From Vicia villosa (Eukaryota > Streptophyta > Magnoliopsida > Fabales > Fabaceae): 64,000 nucleotides of DNA. Positions 1-12,280 of this stretch are shown here, one piece after another. Every line of letters starts with the position of its first letter. The stretch's first letter is position 1. Position numbers and translations under genes: made by a program. Location: the NCBI RefSeq assembly GCF_029867415.1, contig NC_081183.1, positions 113,435,061 to 113,499,060 on the forward strand, read 5' to 3'. The notes beneath the pieces were generated by a model, which was given only the letters and a program-made list of their open reading frames with translations, was not told where the DNA came from and searched no databases.

Positions 1-1171
1 CCATGGTGTCATACCCCAAAATTTGCCCATACTATTTCTCTTGTGCAAAGTTCAAAACAATACGCAAAGCTCCAAGACACACTCTCCTAAACAAGGCTCA
101 GAAACTAGGGTTTGGGTTGTTCAAAGGAAAATCAATGAATCAATGGCTCCAAGGCATCCCATATGGCTCAAAATATCCAACATTACCTCTATGACAAGTA
201 TCAAAGTCTCAGCTTAAAGGATTGGTCTCTCAATTGTTCAGAAAGTCAACAATCGACTAAGTTAACCTAAAAGTCAACTGTGGTCAAAGTAAAGTCAAAA
301 CTCCTGATTTTTTGTTAAGATCTTCATATTGAAGTATCACTCACCATTTGATCAAGCACTGATCATGGTTCATCAAGGAAAGATAAAAAAATCAACAATT
401 CAAAAGTTTCTAAATTAGGGTTTGTATAGGAGAAAGTCAACTGAACTATGACCAGCCCTAACTCTCACATGGAACATCCAAAATTTTCCATCTAAAGCTC
501 ATTTTGAAGGAAATTTTATTCTCTACAAATTTGTGACTCACAAGCCAAGGCTAAAAATGCTTCATTTGAGAGATATGGACCAAAACATCATGGGTCCTTT
601 TCAAAAGTCAACAAAGAGTCACTTTTTTCAAAAGGACATATAAGGAGCATGGAAAATAATTTTGATATGAGACCAAAGACACTGGTTAGAGGACTCTCTA
701 AGGTTTCTAAAAAGTCCTAGAACACTTCCATACCTAAAAAATTGAGAGAGATAGACCTTGTCAAAGTTGAGCTATTTTGGAGGGAAAAATGTGAAGAAAC
801 TTGAAACTCTTTGCAAATGGGCCCATATTTTTAAGATCCAAACTCCTTCCTTATGATATAAGGGGACCATAAATCATTGGCCACGAATTTATTTGGTTTA
901 AATTAATTTTATAGAATTTTTTTATTCATTTAAAATTCAATAAAATTAAAGAAAATCAAAAGATTTGAAAGAAAATTTGTTTGGCATCAAATCCAATCTA
1001 CATTTACTCCAAAACTCAATCAAATTTCGTGCATTGGATAATTGGAACAAGTGAATCAAATTTTGGATAATTTTAGAAAGATTTCATGGCATATATCAAA
1101 TCAAATTTCCATAACTTGCAAATCAAGCTACAAAGAGATTTGATCCAAATTATCCAACCCTAATCATTCCT

Positions 1172-1180
1172 CTATAAATA
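1172..1180 (+). promoter_or_regulatory. Putative TATA box of the Ogre-A LTR
   Basis: The motif CTATAAATA lies 1.17 kb into the LTR, with a pyrimidine/CA-rich context about 30 bp downstream (around 1200-1215) where transcription could start. This would make U3 about 1.2 kb and R plus U5 about 2.6 kb. The assignment rests on the motif and position only. Confidence 0.5.
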
Positions 1181-2021
1181 TATGATCAATCCAGAGTGCA
1201 AGGGTTCAGAAAAATTGCTTCAAGAACCCTAGGTCCGAGCCAAAAATTTGAAGAAAATCTCAAGCTACAATTCTTTGTTACAAGTTGATTCAAAGCGTTT
1301 GGTCGATCCTAATTCATTCCTGGACATCCAAGGAATCTTTCCCAATCATTCCCAGGCTTTAAAGCATCAAGAACAAGGCACTGTAAGTCAATTTTGGTCG
1401 ATTCCTATTCTGATTCGAATCCATTCATCCATGCATCTTAGATCAAATTCATATGTGTATTCTTGTTTTTCATATTGATATCAATGTTTCTGGAGATTTA
1501 ATTGAGTTTCTGGGCACGTTTGAGTCAAACTCCATAGTTAGGGTTTGGAGCTTTCAATTTAGGGCTTTCTGCTACAGGTGAAATTAGGTCCAATTGAGAC
1601 CATGATTGAATTCGCAAGGTCCATACGAATTTAATGGACCTGGTGCGAAATTTTTTTGTTTTGGTTTGCCCCTATTCGCTATTTTGCAGGGATGAAGAAG
1701 AGTTATTACAGCGCGTTTGATAAAAAACGCTGTTAAAGGTGGTGGCGAGAGGAAGAAGACGATTGCATGGCGCCACCTGATTGGCTGATTTGAATCAGTT
1801 CGCGCGCGTTTTTGTTTGGCATCCGGTGTGATCACGTGCGACATGAAACACGCATTAGCGTGTACCCTCACTCCATCAGCCCTCAGATCTCATTAAAGCC
1901 TCATCCAATGTGCCAGAGGCTGCGTACCCACCATAGTCCACACACGCGTGCTGCACTGGATCCTAAGCTAAGTCTTCTAAATCTTTTTATATTTAATTAC
2001 ATAAAATCATTTATTTTTATA

Positions 2022-2025
<4 letters not shown>

Positions 2026-2078
<53 letters not shown>
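2026..2078 (+). repeat. (AT)n microsatellite in the Ogre-A LTR
   Basis: An almost pure AT dinucleotide run of roughly 50 bp sits in a very AT-rich stretch (about 1980-2290). The short ORFs around it are composition artefacts. Confidence 0.9.
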
Positions 2079-2082
<4 letters not shown>

Positions 2083-3855
2083 TTTAATTGTTTTTTCTTT
2101 ATTATATAAAAACTATTATATATCTTTTTCCAAAAACCCTTTTTATAATAATAATTATTATTTTATTTTAATTATTTATTTAATATCTTCTCTTATTTAT
2201 TTTAATATACATATATTATTATTCAATTTTTATTTATTTATATTTATTATGTATATTTATTCAAAATTCATATATGTTTTGTTTTAATTCCAAAAATCCA
2301 TAAAAATGCCTTTGTGTCTGATTTTATTTTCTTTCCCCGATTTAATTAATTAGGTCGCGAGACCAATAAATAATTAGATCGATTGTATTATTTTACTAAA
2401 TTTACGCCCGAATCAGGGTTTATGAGAATTTTCCCTACACTAAAAAATGTTATTTTTCTGTATCCTTTTCAGAGTTGACTTTTCAAATGCCTTCCGGTTA
2501 CGCGCCTGATCAAGATCCGAAGCTAAGTATTCAATTTAATTATTATTTTAAAATCTATTTTGTTTCCTTTTAATTAGGGTTTGCCTTTAAATAAAATCTT
2601 GCCTACATTCACTTTCTTCCTTCTTTTTCTGCCTTTGCCTTTGCCAAATATTTGCAGGGTCAACCCCCGACTACGAACCATACCAGATCAAATTCAAAGC
2701 TAAGTGTTTATCTATTTATTTTAATTTCTTTTATCTTTTTATTTTTGATTAGGGTTAGCTATGTCTGCCTCTGAATTGATAATGCACTCACCCTACTTTT
2801 GCTTGCTATTTTTCCCACGTTTTCAGGGTTCGCCAACCGTCAAAGCTCGAATAGTCAGTAACCCTAAACTTTAATCTCCTTTATTCTTCTGCTTTTAATT
2901 ATTATTTATATCAAACCCGCTGGCTTCATTCCCCCTTTCCTCCGCTGGTTTCTTTTTCCCCTTCCCCATATTGCTATTATTATTGTTAATATTAATTGTT
3001 GTGGTTAGTAATCCTAGGAAGTCATAACCTTGAACTGAATTAGAATCATTAATTTTACAAGATAATTTATTCTGAATCTGATCACATGATTGTTGCACCC
3101 ACGCACCTTTATGGTAAACCCCTCTTGTTGCCTTGTTGCTTGTTGCCTGCTGCCTGTTGCCTTGTGTTTTTTGCAGAATAGACATGTCCCTCGAATACGA
3201 GGATACCTCAGCCATGTTGCCTCGATTATGCAAAGGTCATAAGACCCTAATGATGCTGCCTTCGATACACCAATATGACCTCGACCCTCGGAAGTTGCCT
3301 ACGAAAAGGCTGAGGTATCCTCTGGCTGCATACGAAAGGCTATTCTGATCCTTCCCTTAGCCTACCTGCCTCTCTATGGCATGGGACAGTCTTATGGCGA
3401 ACGATAATGCGACGACCCTTCAACCTCCAAATGAAAGGCTTCCTGCCCTTTTATGGCATGGATAGACCCTTTCACCCTGAAAGGCTAAAAGAATTGATTT
3501 TCTACATTATTAAGGTAATTGCCCCTAATTGCCTTGCTCTGGCTAAAAACATTTTTATATTCTTTCTCATAAACCTTCAAAATGGCTACGCTCATTTACG
3601 AGCTAAAGTCCGTATTCACTTCGTCTACATTTCTGAAATCAAAGAGCAAAGCAATTAAGAGCCCATGGAAAATCATGGATGCAAAGGGTGCCTTACACCT
3701 TCCCTTTGCATAAATTACCCCCCGAACTCGGTTTTGTTTTAAAAGGTTTTTTCTGTTCTTTTAGCCTTTCTATTTAATTTGGATAAAATAAAAGTCGGTG
3801 GAGACTCTTGCTATCCACGACATTTCGATAAAGTCAGTTCACCGTATTACAGAAC

Positions 3856-3873
3856 TGGCGACTCTGCTGGGGA
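3856..3873 (+). other. Primer binding site of Ogre-A (tRNA-Arg type)
   Basis: TGGCGACTCTGCTGGGGA begins with TGG, the complement of the tRNA CCA end, four bases after the LTR. Ogre elements are known to use an arginine tRNA primer, and this sequence fits that type. I did not compare it with a tRNA set. Confidence 0.85.
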
Positions 3874-4449
3874 TTTGTCGATTAAAAAGAGGGGTTACCT
3901 TAAAATTTTAGGATTCACTTAATTGTTTTCTATTGTTTGCTTTGCTTGCTTTATCTTTTCAGGGCTGTTTCGGGAATAACTGAAGGACGAATCCTATACC
4001 CGGATTCAAGAACACTTAAGATTAGGAGTGGCATAGTCATGGCGACCTCTTTCACATATGTGGGAGATGAGTCAATATGAAGTTCACACTTGAGTTAGGA
4101 CTCCATAGCTACGGGTGCGCCGGAGCTCAAGGACCTTTAGTTACCCTTAACCCATCCTGGCCTTTAGGAACGTAGTGGGGGGACTACTCTTGACAAATGT
4201 TGAGAACTAGTCGCTACCCGATGCTACAATTGAGATAGGTCCTTTCTCAAAGTATCATTGCATGATGCGAATGTATCATGTCCGAGGGTGCTTTAGAAGG
4301 GCTGACAATTCTGGATAACTGGTAGAACCCGTTGCGGAAATCTCCTTATCCATAGAAATACCCTTGGGAAGGATACCTGATCAGACTCCATGCAAGCCTT
4401 AAGCCAAAAATTGTGTGATTTGTGTGGATTTGTTTTTCTATGATGCATC
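3874..4449 (+). other. Ogre-A untranslated leader
   Basis: This is non-coding sequence between the PBS and ORF1. Several blocks recur almost unchanged in Ogre-B at about 56395-56850, for example the segment starting AAGGACGAATCC and the block around GGGTGCGCCGGAGCTCAAGG. The leader is therefore conserved between two Ogre copies whose coding regions differ greatly, and may hold packaging or dimerisation signals. That role is inference. Confidence 0.7.
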
Positions 4450-5997
4450 ATGCATACATGCATTCATGACATGGCTAACCCATTTCAAGGAGAAAAATGT
4501 CTTTTAACCATAATTTGTTTTGTAGGTTATTTGAATATTGGAATCTTAATCCGAAAGTCTTTCTTTCTCAACTTCAAGAAAATACCTACTGCACTAAGAC
4601 TCTTGTGTGATGATATTACTGGTTCTCTCGTTCTCACCGAGCCTCTCAACAAACTGATTAGTTTAATGCGAACCAAAGTGGATGAAGCTCTTCTCAATAC
4701 CATGATGCAGTTTTACGATCCTCTTCTCCATTGTTTTACTTATAGAGATTTCCAAATGGTACCTACATTGGAAGAATTTTCTCATATAATGGACATCCCC
4801 ATACCTGATCAAATCCCTTACAATGGTGAGGAAAGAGGTCCTAAGTTGGAAGACATTGCTGCTGCTTTACACCTACCAAGATCAGAAATCAACAAGGTTT
4901 GGATCAATAAAAGAGACTATTCTGGAATACCCGTGGATTTCTTATGCGAGAAAGCCAAGATCTTTGCTGAAGCTCTAAGCATGGATGCCTTGGAAAGTGT
5001 TCTAACTCTGTTGATATATGGACAAGTTCTGTTTCACCGTTGCGACAAAGTTGTTGATAGGGCAGCTATCAAAATTTTCCTTAGCAAGAATCCTGTTCCT
5101 ACTCTACTTGGTGATTTATTGCATTCCATTGATGCCAGAGTGGCAAAGAGACGAGGTTGTGTTCTAGGATGCATTCCCCTTCTGCATAAGTGGTTTATTT
5201 CTCACTTACCTCGATCAGCAATAAAGAATGAAGAAGGTTTGACTTGGATTCAGAGGATTATGAGACTTTCGTACGATGACATCATTTGGTATCCAAAAGA
5301 GTTCGAGGGAGTTCAGTTGTTTGATCGTTGTGGAGAGTTCCCTAATGTGCCTCTTCTTGGCACCCAAGGAGGAATTACTTATAATCCTGTACTTGCTCGA
5401 CATCAGTTTGGTTTTGCTTTGAAAGATAAGCCTCGCTCCATATATCTTAGGGCAGAAAGTTTCGACTATGGTTCAGGTACAACCGAAAAGAAGAATCGCT
5501 TCATTAAAGCTTGGTACGAAGTAAAAAAGGTAGGTGCAAGAGATTTGGGAACAAGGATCCATACTCCTTCAGATCTTTACTTTAAATGGATTTATGACCG
5601 AGTCGTCGAGTTTGGCATACCATATCCATCTGACACACCTGTTGTTCCAAGGATCACTCCTCTATAGGTTCACGTAGAATTGGAGCCTTATGTACTTGCT
5701 CCAAACGAAGACCTTGCTACTACAGTTGCTCATTTAAGACAAGAAAAGGCTGATCTTGAAAAGCGTCTACAAAAGGTTGAGGCAGAAAAAGCAGTATTAG
5801 TGGCTAATGCTAAAGAACGAGATAGTATGCTTGACTATTTCTCCCGCAAGTGGAAGATTGAAGACTTTATCTCACCTGATCAAATACACTCATGGGAGCG
5901 AGAGATTGATAGACTTGTTCAAGAAAAGAACGAGATGGTCAAAGCCCATAAAGAAGAAATCAGAGGATTGAAGAGGAAGCGCCGACTTGAAGAATGA
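4450..5997 (+). pseudogene. Ogre-A ORF1 (extra ORF upstream of gag), one nonsense codon
   Basis: The first 405 codons (4450-5667) encode an alpha-helical protein with a FTYRDFQMVPTLEEF segment. I associate this with the plant-mobile-domain-like/DUF7745 group found in legume transposon proteins. A TAG at 5665-5667 stops it, and the same frame continues open to 5997 with a strongly charged coiled coil rich in Glu and Lys (about 5695-5990). The natural product was therefore probably about 515 residues. Ogre elements are known to carry ORF1 before gag, but its function is not established. The start is uncertain: ATGs at 4450 and 4474 are both in frame, and recognisable protein begins only near 4560. 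A TTTTGTAG acceptor-like sequence just upstream of 4525 could mean splicing. Gag follows 250 bp downstream. Confidence 0.8.
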
Positions 5998-6248
5998 TTT
6001 CTTTTATTGTATTTTATTTATTATTTCTTTAGTATTTCCTTAATGTAACTTCAAAAACATAAAATACATTGGTTTCTATTTAAAATAATTAACTTGTTTT
6101 GTTCCTATTTTCTTTTTTAAATGTGTTAAAAAGCCTTTAACTCCTTGAGATCATTGCATACACATAATCATATCATTCATAAACATCACATTACAGGTTT
6201 CATAAAAACAAATGCCTCATCTTTCCGCTGTTTATTTCAGTAAGAAAG
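5998..6248 (+). other. Spacer between Ogre-A ORF1 and gag
   Basis: This AT-rich stretch has no ORF. It ends in a pyrimidine-rich run and CAG (near 6240) just before the gag ATG at 6249, which looks like a possible splice acceptor. No other signal is seen. Confidence 0.5.
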
Positions 6249-9200
6249 ATGGATCTCGAACAATCTGTCAAGAATCTCCAAGCTCAGTACGCTGAATTTC
6301 AAGCCTTGATCCTGAACTTGTCCAAGGGGCAAGATGAACTGAAAGCTCTCCTGACTAAGAAGACTAAGGTTAAGAAACCCAAAGGAGTGATCAACATGGG
6401 AAGAAGGTTCAAAAGTCGTCCAAAGAAGGTTGAAGAAGCTGAAATTCCTAAGGATGAGGAAGAAGAAGAACATGATGGCGACACTGGAAGTAATATGGGC
6501 TCTGATGGTCAAGGTGAAGAAGAAGAAGAGTATCCTCAAGACGAGGATGAATCTGATGAGAAGTATAGGCTGCTGGAAGAGCGTCTGAGAAGCGTGGAAA
6601 TTCATAAGGTACCTGGGCTGGATTTTGAGGAGCTGGGACTCATTCCTGGGGTCGTTATTCCTCCAAAATTCAAAACTCCCGCCTTTGCTAAGTATGATGG
6701 AGTCTCCTGTCCCAAGATGCACTTGAGGTCTTATGTAAGGAAGATTCAGCCTCACACTGCTGATAAGAAGCTATGGATCCACTTTTTCCAAGAAAGCTTA
6801 TTTGGAACTCAACTCGAATGGTACTATCAACTGGAAAGTACTAACATCCGTACCTGGGAAGATTTGGTTGTTGCCTTCTACCAACAATATCAATACAATT
6901 CCGATCTTGCACCAACTCGCATGCAACTACAAAGCATGTCTATGGGATCTAAGGAAAGTTTCAAGGAGTATGCGCAAAAGTGGAGAGATCTAGCTGGAAG
7001 AGTCCAACCTTCGTTGACTGATAGGGAGTTGGTGGACATGTTCATGGGCACGCTAACTGGGCCGTTCTATAGTCACTTGCTGGGAAGTTCCTCGTCTGGG
7101 TTTACTGATCTTATATTGACTGGAGAACATGTTGAGAATGGTATTCGAAGTGGGAAGATTCAAGTGGGCGCATCTTCTGGTACTGCAAAGAAACCCTATC
7201 ATGGCAAAAATGAGTCTAATGTTGTTCATAGTCAGAGGGGCCGTAGTAAGAATGATCAGAATCCGTCTGTAGGAGCTGTCCTCATCTATACACCAACGCC
7301 TCAACAAGATCCTAGACAAGGGTATCAGCGTAGGACAGACACACCTAGAAGGCAATTCATCAAGATCAACATGCCTTTATCTCAAGCCCTGCAACATCAA
7401 TTGAAGGCCAATCTGATCACCATAAGAGATCCTCCAAAGAATGTCACCACCACTTCTCCAAACTATGATCCTAATGCTAAATGTGTGTATCACTCTAATA
7501 GCCCTGGACACACTGCTGATAATTGTTGGGCATTGAAAAATAAGATCCAAGACATGATAGATGCTGGCGAAATCGAGTTCGACGCTCTAGAGACTCCTAA
7601 TGTCATCACTGCTCCCATGCCGAAACATGACAAGACCGTTAATGCTATCATAGACACTGTCCATGTCCGTGATGTTAGAGATCTGTCAACTCCGCTCCTT
7701 GAAATCAAAAGAAGATTAATACAAGCTGGTTTATTTCTAGGTTGTGATCCCGATTGTTATTATTGCGCATCCCTGCCCAATGGTTGTGAAAATCTGAAAA
7801 GAGGAATTCAAAAATGGATGGATCAACGTACCATCATGTTTGAGAAGGTCCCTTCTATAGACAATTTGTGTGAGGGTTTCTCTCGTGGCCTAAAAATCGA
7901 GGATGTCTCCGTCATTTCCAAAGTTCCATTGAAGATCCCTACCAAGGCTCCTTTCAAGATTTCTGCTGAACCCCGTGTGGCTCCGATTATTATTACTAAA
8001 CCTGGTCCGATGCCATATTCCTCTGACAAAGCTATCCCTTGGAACTATGGTGCCGAGGTCTATATTCAAGGGGTTAAGCAAGAACTCGAATCTGATAAAG
8101 TTGCTGAAGATGTCAATCCTGATGTGGGTAACATTGCTGGAACCAGTAAAGTAACAAGAAGTGGAAGGGTGTTTTCTCCAGAGATCTCTCCAAACATTGC
8201 TTAACCTGTCGTTACTATTACTCTAAATGCTGATGCTCGTGGTAAAGGACCATTGCATGAACCTGAGACTGTCACTGAAAATCCACCATCTGAAGAAACA
8301 AATGAGTTCCTGAAGATCATCCGCAAGAGTGATTATGACATTGTTGAACAAATGGGGCATACTCCTTCCAAGATCTCTATGTTGTCACTTTTGAGTTGTT
8401 CCAAAACTCACGCCAAAGCCATGATGAATTTTCTAGAAGCTGCCCATGTGCCTCAAGAGATTTCTGTTAATCAACTCGAGAATTGCATTGCGAACCTGAC
8501 GACAGAGAATTACCTTGGGTTTTCTGATGCTGATCTGAGTCCTAGTGGAAAGAACCATAACAAAGCGATGCACATCTCCATTGAATGTGGGGGCACCACT
8601 CTGGCCCATGTACTGGTGGATAATGGTTCATCTATGAATAAGCTACCCAAGCTGGTATTGGACAAACTCCGACCTGAAGGAGCTATGTTGAAATCTAGTG
8701 ATGTGATTGTCAAAGCTTTTGATGGATCAATAAGTACTGTCCATGGTGAAATCGAGCTCCCGATCATAGTAGGTTCCCAGACTTTCAACATTGTATTATA
8801 TGTGATGGACATTCATCCTGCTTATTCCTGTCTACTGGGGCGTCCTTGGATACATGGGGAAAATGCTGTGACATCAACTCTCCATCAAAAGCTGAAATGC
8901 CCTGCAAAAGGTAAGATTGTCACTGTTCATGGCGAGGAAGAGTATGTGGTAAGCTTCGTAGATGAAACCAAGTATGTTGAGTTCACTATAGAAGGTTTTG
9001 AGACTCCCCGTCAAGCATTCGAGTTGGTCCCTCAAGTAATTTCAGAGACTAAGCCTGCCAAGACTGTTCATAAGGTTACTAGAATTCCTCCGACAATGGC
9101 TTCTCTGAAAGACGCTAGGGCTGTGGTAGAAGAAGGTGGCTGCACTATCTGGGGGCAACTTCCTGATATCCCTTACAAGTCCAACAAATGGGGTCTAGGC

Positions 9201-9323
9201 TGCACTACTAAGGATCAGAGTGGAGAAAAACATCCTCGTCCTGAAGGTTTAAAGCATCATTTCATCAGCAAGGGGGTCAACGCTATTAGTGAAGATGAAT
9301 ACAACTGCAACTTGGGCAAATAA
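6249..9323 (+). pseudogene. Ogre-A gag-protease polyprotein, one nonsense codon
   Basis: ATG at 6249 opens an N-terminal helical and acidic region (Glu/Asp runs at about codons 60-110). A retrotransposon gag domain follows (about codons 140-290, with ESFKEYAQKWRDLAGRV). Next is a cysteine/histidine knuckle, CVYHSNSPGHTADNC, at about 7480-7525. The frame is stopped by TAA at 8202-8204 but stays open on both sides and continues as the aspartic protease with HVLVDNGSSMN at about 8610-8640 and a YSCLLGRPWIH flap/C-terminal motif at about 8824-8856. The active-site triplet is D-N-G rather than D-T/S-G, which I believe is common in this lineage but did not verify. The frame ends with TAA at 9321-9323. 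A gag-pro fusion with RT in a separate downstream ORF is the known Ogre arrangement. Confidence 0.88.
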
Positions 9324-9645
9324 ATCTTCCCTACATCAGACAAAGGGCTGGACAACTGGAAGACTGAAGACATTGTTTCTATCTCTTATAGTCAGGAGTA
9401 ATTGCCGTTCTTAGTTCTACTTCTTGCTTTCCTTTTTATTTCCAATTTTAAATTCTGTATTTCAATAAACAATAAACTCTAAAGCCGTGTGTCCCGCCCG
9501 AGGCACAATGGTCCATTGTTAGGGCTTGTCATTTCATAAGCATATTTTCATTCAATAAAGCATTGGACGTTTCGTATTCAAATTGTGTGTTCGCTTTTAT
9601 TTTTCTTTACTTTTATAGCTATGTGTTCTCACACACACCCACATA
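9324..9645 (+). other. Protease-RT junction of Ogre-A, probable intron region
   Basis: Between the protease stop (9323) and the RT frame there are stops in all frames, a T-rich tract (about 9420-9460 and 9590-9618) and acceptor-like sites TTTATAG (ending 9619) and CACTGCAG (ending 9656). The RT frame is open from directly after the first of these. Ogre elements are known to splice an intron between protease and RT. I could not settle the donor site. Confidence 0.55.
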
Positions 9646-10986
9646 ATGCACTGCAGATCCATATCCACTATGGATCCTATTGATAACGACTCTGCTATTG
9701 CTAAATACGACTTTGAAAATCCGATCTACCAAGCTGAGGACGAGGGTGAGGAAGATTGTGAAGTGCCTAGAGAACTTGCCAGATTACTAGAGGAAGAAGA
9801 GAAGACTATACAGCCGCACGAAGAGCCAATCGAGGTTGTGAACACAGGTACTGACGAAGAAAAGAAAGAGATCAAGATAGGGGCTGAATTAGAGGATGTT
9901 GTCAAACAGAGATTGATCCAGATGTTACGAGACAATGTTGAGATCTTTGCTTGGTCCTATGAAGATATGCCTGGGCTCGATACTGATATTGTGGTTCACC
10001 ATCTACCAATCAAAGAAGATAGTCCCCCGGTTAAACAGAAGTTACGAAGAAGCAGACCTGACATGGCTCAAAAGATCAAAGAAGAGGTTGAAAAGAAATT
10101 CAATGTTGGTTTCCTAAAAGTTGTGAGTTATCCGCCATGGATCGCCAATATAGTACCCGTGCCTAAGAAAGATGGAAAAGTCAGAATGTGTGTAGACTAT
10201 AGAGATTAGAATCAAGCAAGTCCTAAAGATGATTTTCCCTTACCACATATTGACATTCTAGTTGATAGTACTGCACAATGCAAAGTGTTCTCTTTCATGG
10301 ATGGTTTCTCAGGTTATAATCAGATCAAGATGGCACCCGAAGACATGGAAAAGACAACTTTCACTACGCCTTGGGGCACCTTCTGTTACAAGGTCATGCC
10401 ATTTGGGTTGAAGAACGCTGGGGCAACATACCAACGTGCGATGGTAGCTCTATTTCATGATATGATCCACAAAGATATAGAGGTTTATGTCGATGATATG
10501 ATTGCAAAATCCAACACTGAAGAAGAACATCTAGACGACCTGCAGAAATTGTTTGATAGGTTAAAGAAGTACAAGCTGAGACTGAATCCGAACAAATGCA
10601 CCTTTGGCGTAAGGTCTTGTAAGCTGCTGGGTTTCGTTGTTAGTAGTAAAGGTATTGAAGTCGATCCTGCAAAGGTAAAAGCTATACAAGAAATGCCTGC
10701 TCCACGAAACGAGAAAGAAGTTAGAGGGTTCCTGGGACGTCTGAACTACATTGCTAGATTTATTTCCCATCTGACCGCCACTTGTGAACCAATCTTCAAG
10801 CTGCGGAGGAAAGATCAAGTAGTAAAGTGGAACGACCAATGTCAAGAAGCTTTTGAAAAAATCAAGAAGTACTTGCAAGAACCTCCGATCATGATACCAC
10901 CTGTTGAAGGAAGACCTCTAATTATGTACTTAACAGTTTTGGAAAACTCAATGGGGTGTGTATTGGGGCAACATGACGAGTCTGGT
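9646..10986 (+). pseudogene. Ogre-A reverse transcriptase and start of RNase H (split by element T)
   Basis: An acidic N-terminal leader leads into the RT domain. Visible motifs are PPWIANIVPVPKKDG, the palm block around FSFMDGFSGYNQIKM (about 10290-10335), MPFGLKNAGATYQRAM, the catalytic YVDDM (about 10486-10500), and the connection/RNase H start with FLGRLNYIARFI. A TAG at 10207-10209 interrupts the frame within the conserved YRD region. The frame is then cut at 10986 by insertion of element T. It resumes without loss of phase at 25721 once the duplicated CTGGT is counted once. The true start depends on splicing from the gag-pro ORF. Confidence 0.88.
10982..10986 (+). other. Target site duplication CTGGT (left side of element T)
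   Basis: CTGGT at 10982-10986 is repeated at 25716-25720, flanking element T. The Ogre-A reading frame is continuous across a single copy, so the boundaries are exact to the base. Confidence 0.95.
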
Positions 10987-11946
10987 TATTTACGGTGATT
11001 TCCGGTAAACAACCGTTAGTCCTCCAAACTATATAAAATATACTTTGGTTACTCGCAGGATCGACTAGATTGATCCTAGGACATAATCAAACAAATGTCT
11101 TTTGAAATGATTCGATTCATGTTTGCTTGTTTTGACTTCGAGAAAACTTGTTTTGTGATTCGATCTTATGAATTTTCACTTGAAACAATACTGGTTATAC
11201 AAGTTAATATAACTTTCGAAGAAACATAAATAAAAGCATGTAAATTGCAGAAAAAGTAAAGTGCAACAATGTAACGTGCAAGAATGTAAAGTACTTCGAA
11301 ATGAAATAAAACAGAATAAAAGAAGTGCAAGAATATAAATAACAGGAAGTAAACGAAAGCAGTAATAATGAAAAGATACTTGAATAAAGGAAAATACAAA
11401 TGTATTTAAATTGATGTTGGTGTCATACGTACAATTCTCAGCGAACTCGTTCTCTAAACACTTGATACTTGAGTGATTTGTGAGTGATTTGTACAAAATG
11501 AACACACAGAATCCTAACATTAAGACCCTTATTTATACTAAATTCGACCCTAACGGTCCTACACTAATCTGATGCCACGTTGCCCACAGGAATCCCTGGG
11601 ATGCCATCTGTCTTTGTGCAGTTACACAAACTACTTCGAAATTCAAATCCTCCCGCCTGAATCCTCTTTCGACGCGTGGCAACGTGACCAGAATCGAGAA
11701 TGCCACAAAGATACGTTCAGCTTCAGTACTTTACGCATTTCGCAAAAAACGTTTAAGTCTTTTAAAGATAATCCTCTTCGAATTAGCTCCAAGTCTAACC
11801 ATCTTTTACTCCAACTCAAACCAACATTCTCGAAACATGGCCATCAGTAGTCATTTTAAATCTCAGAAATGGTCATCAGTAACCATCTTTCTTCGAATTG
11901 TAACTCTTCAAAGGATATTCTTTCTAAACGAAATCTTCAGCCAATA
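10987..11946 (-). repeat. 3' LTR of element T (start tentative)
   Basis: In minus orientation the stretch ends ...CACCGTAAATA beside the target duplication. It contains a TATA box at 11529-11538 and follows a G-rich purine tract near 11950-11957 that fits a polypurine tract. If it begins directly after that tract, the LTR is about 960 bp with TA...TA ends instead of TG...CA, which could reflect G-to-A and C-to-T decay. No second copy exists in the window to prove the start. Short ORFs in it are not genes. Confidence 0.6.
11529..11538 (-). promoter_or_regulatory. TATA box in the element T LTR
   Basis: The minus strand reads AGTATAAATAAGG here, placed inside the LTR with about 500 bp remaining to the LTR end. 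This is a plausible U3/R boundary for transcription of T toward lower coordinates, but this copy is the 3' LTR. Confidence 0.55.
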
Positions 11947-11957
11947 AATTGCCCCAA
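11947..11957 (-). other. Putative polypurine tract of element T
   Basis: The minus strand reads TTTGGGGCAATT directly before the proposed LTR start. A short G-run followed by CAA resembles plus-strand primer tracts of this lineage, for example GGGGCAAC before the Ogre-A 3' LTR at 52272. Confidence 0.5.
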
Positions 11958-12270
11958 ATAAATGCCTGTTTCGAAAGCAAGAGAAATAGGCGTTTTTTGT
12001 TATAATGAGATTTCGTTTTACTCACTTCTAAGAGTTCCAAGACAACTGACTAACGTCATAATCATTTATGGCTCCACTTTCAAAACGTCTTGTCATTTAC
12101 AAAGATGTCCTCTCAGAACTTACATTCCCACGTTCTGTCATTACCTCATGATCATTACTCCTATATACTAGGAGTAAGGCTAATAATTATTCGACCGCCG
12201 TTGGATTAAATCAACATCTGCCGCGTGTCTTTGACTTTACCCAAAAGATTTGAAAGGGTTTCCGTTAAAC

Positions 12271-12280
12271 CTTTAAATAC
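12271..12280 (+). promoter_or_regulatory. Possible TATA box of the antisense PMD gene
   Basis: CTTTAAATAC lies 120 bp upstream of the ATG at 12391 on the plus strand, opposite to the transcription of element T. A pyrimidine-rich leader follows. The motif is imperfect. Confidence 0.4.

Larger units (their letters stand above)
7..3851 (+). repeat. 5' LTR of Ogre-A
   Basis: It starts TGTCATACCCC and ends CCGTATTACA, so it has TG...CA termini and is 3845 bp long. It is followed after four bases by the primer binding site. Its first 366 bp recur at 52272-52637 with 7 differences and no indel, which identifies that stretch as the 3' LTR. The last third resembles the Ogre-B LTR (52638-56278), including the segments at about 3000-3250 and 3660-3851. 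The short ORFs inside are not supported as genes. Confidence 0.92.

Noticed and set aside
1584..2287. Short ORFs in the Ogre-A LTR (1584-1871 minus, 1812-2027 and 2078-2287 plus)
   Set aside because: They lie inside a non-coding LTR around an (AT)n run, have low-complexity products and no recognisable domain.
4450..5667. Ogre-A ORF1 as a host gene
   Set aside because: It sits between the leader and gag in the usual Ogre ORF1 position and resembles transposon-associated proteins.
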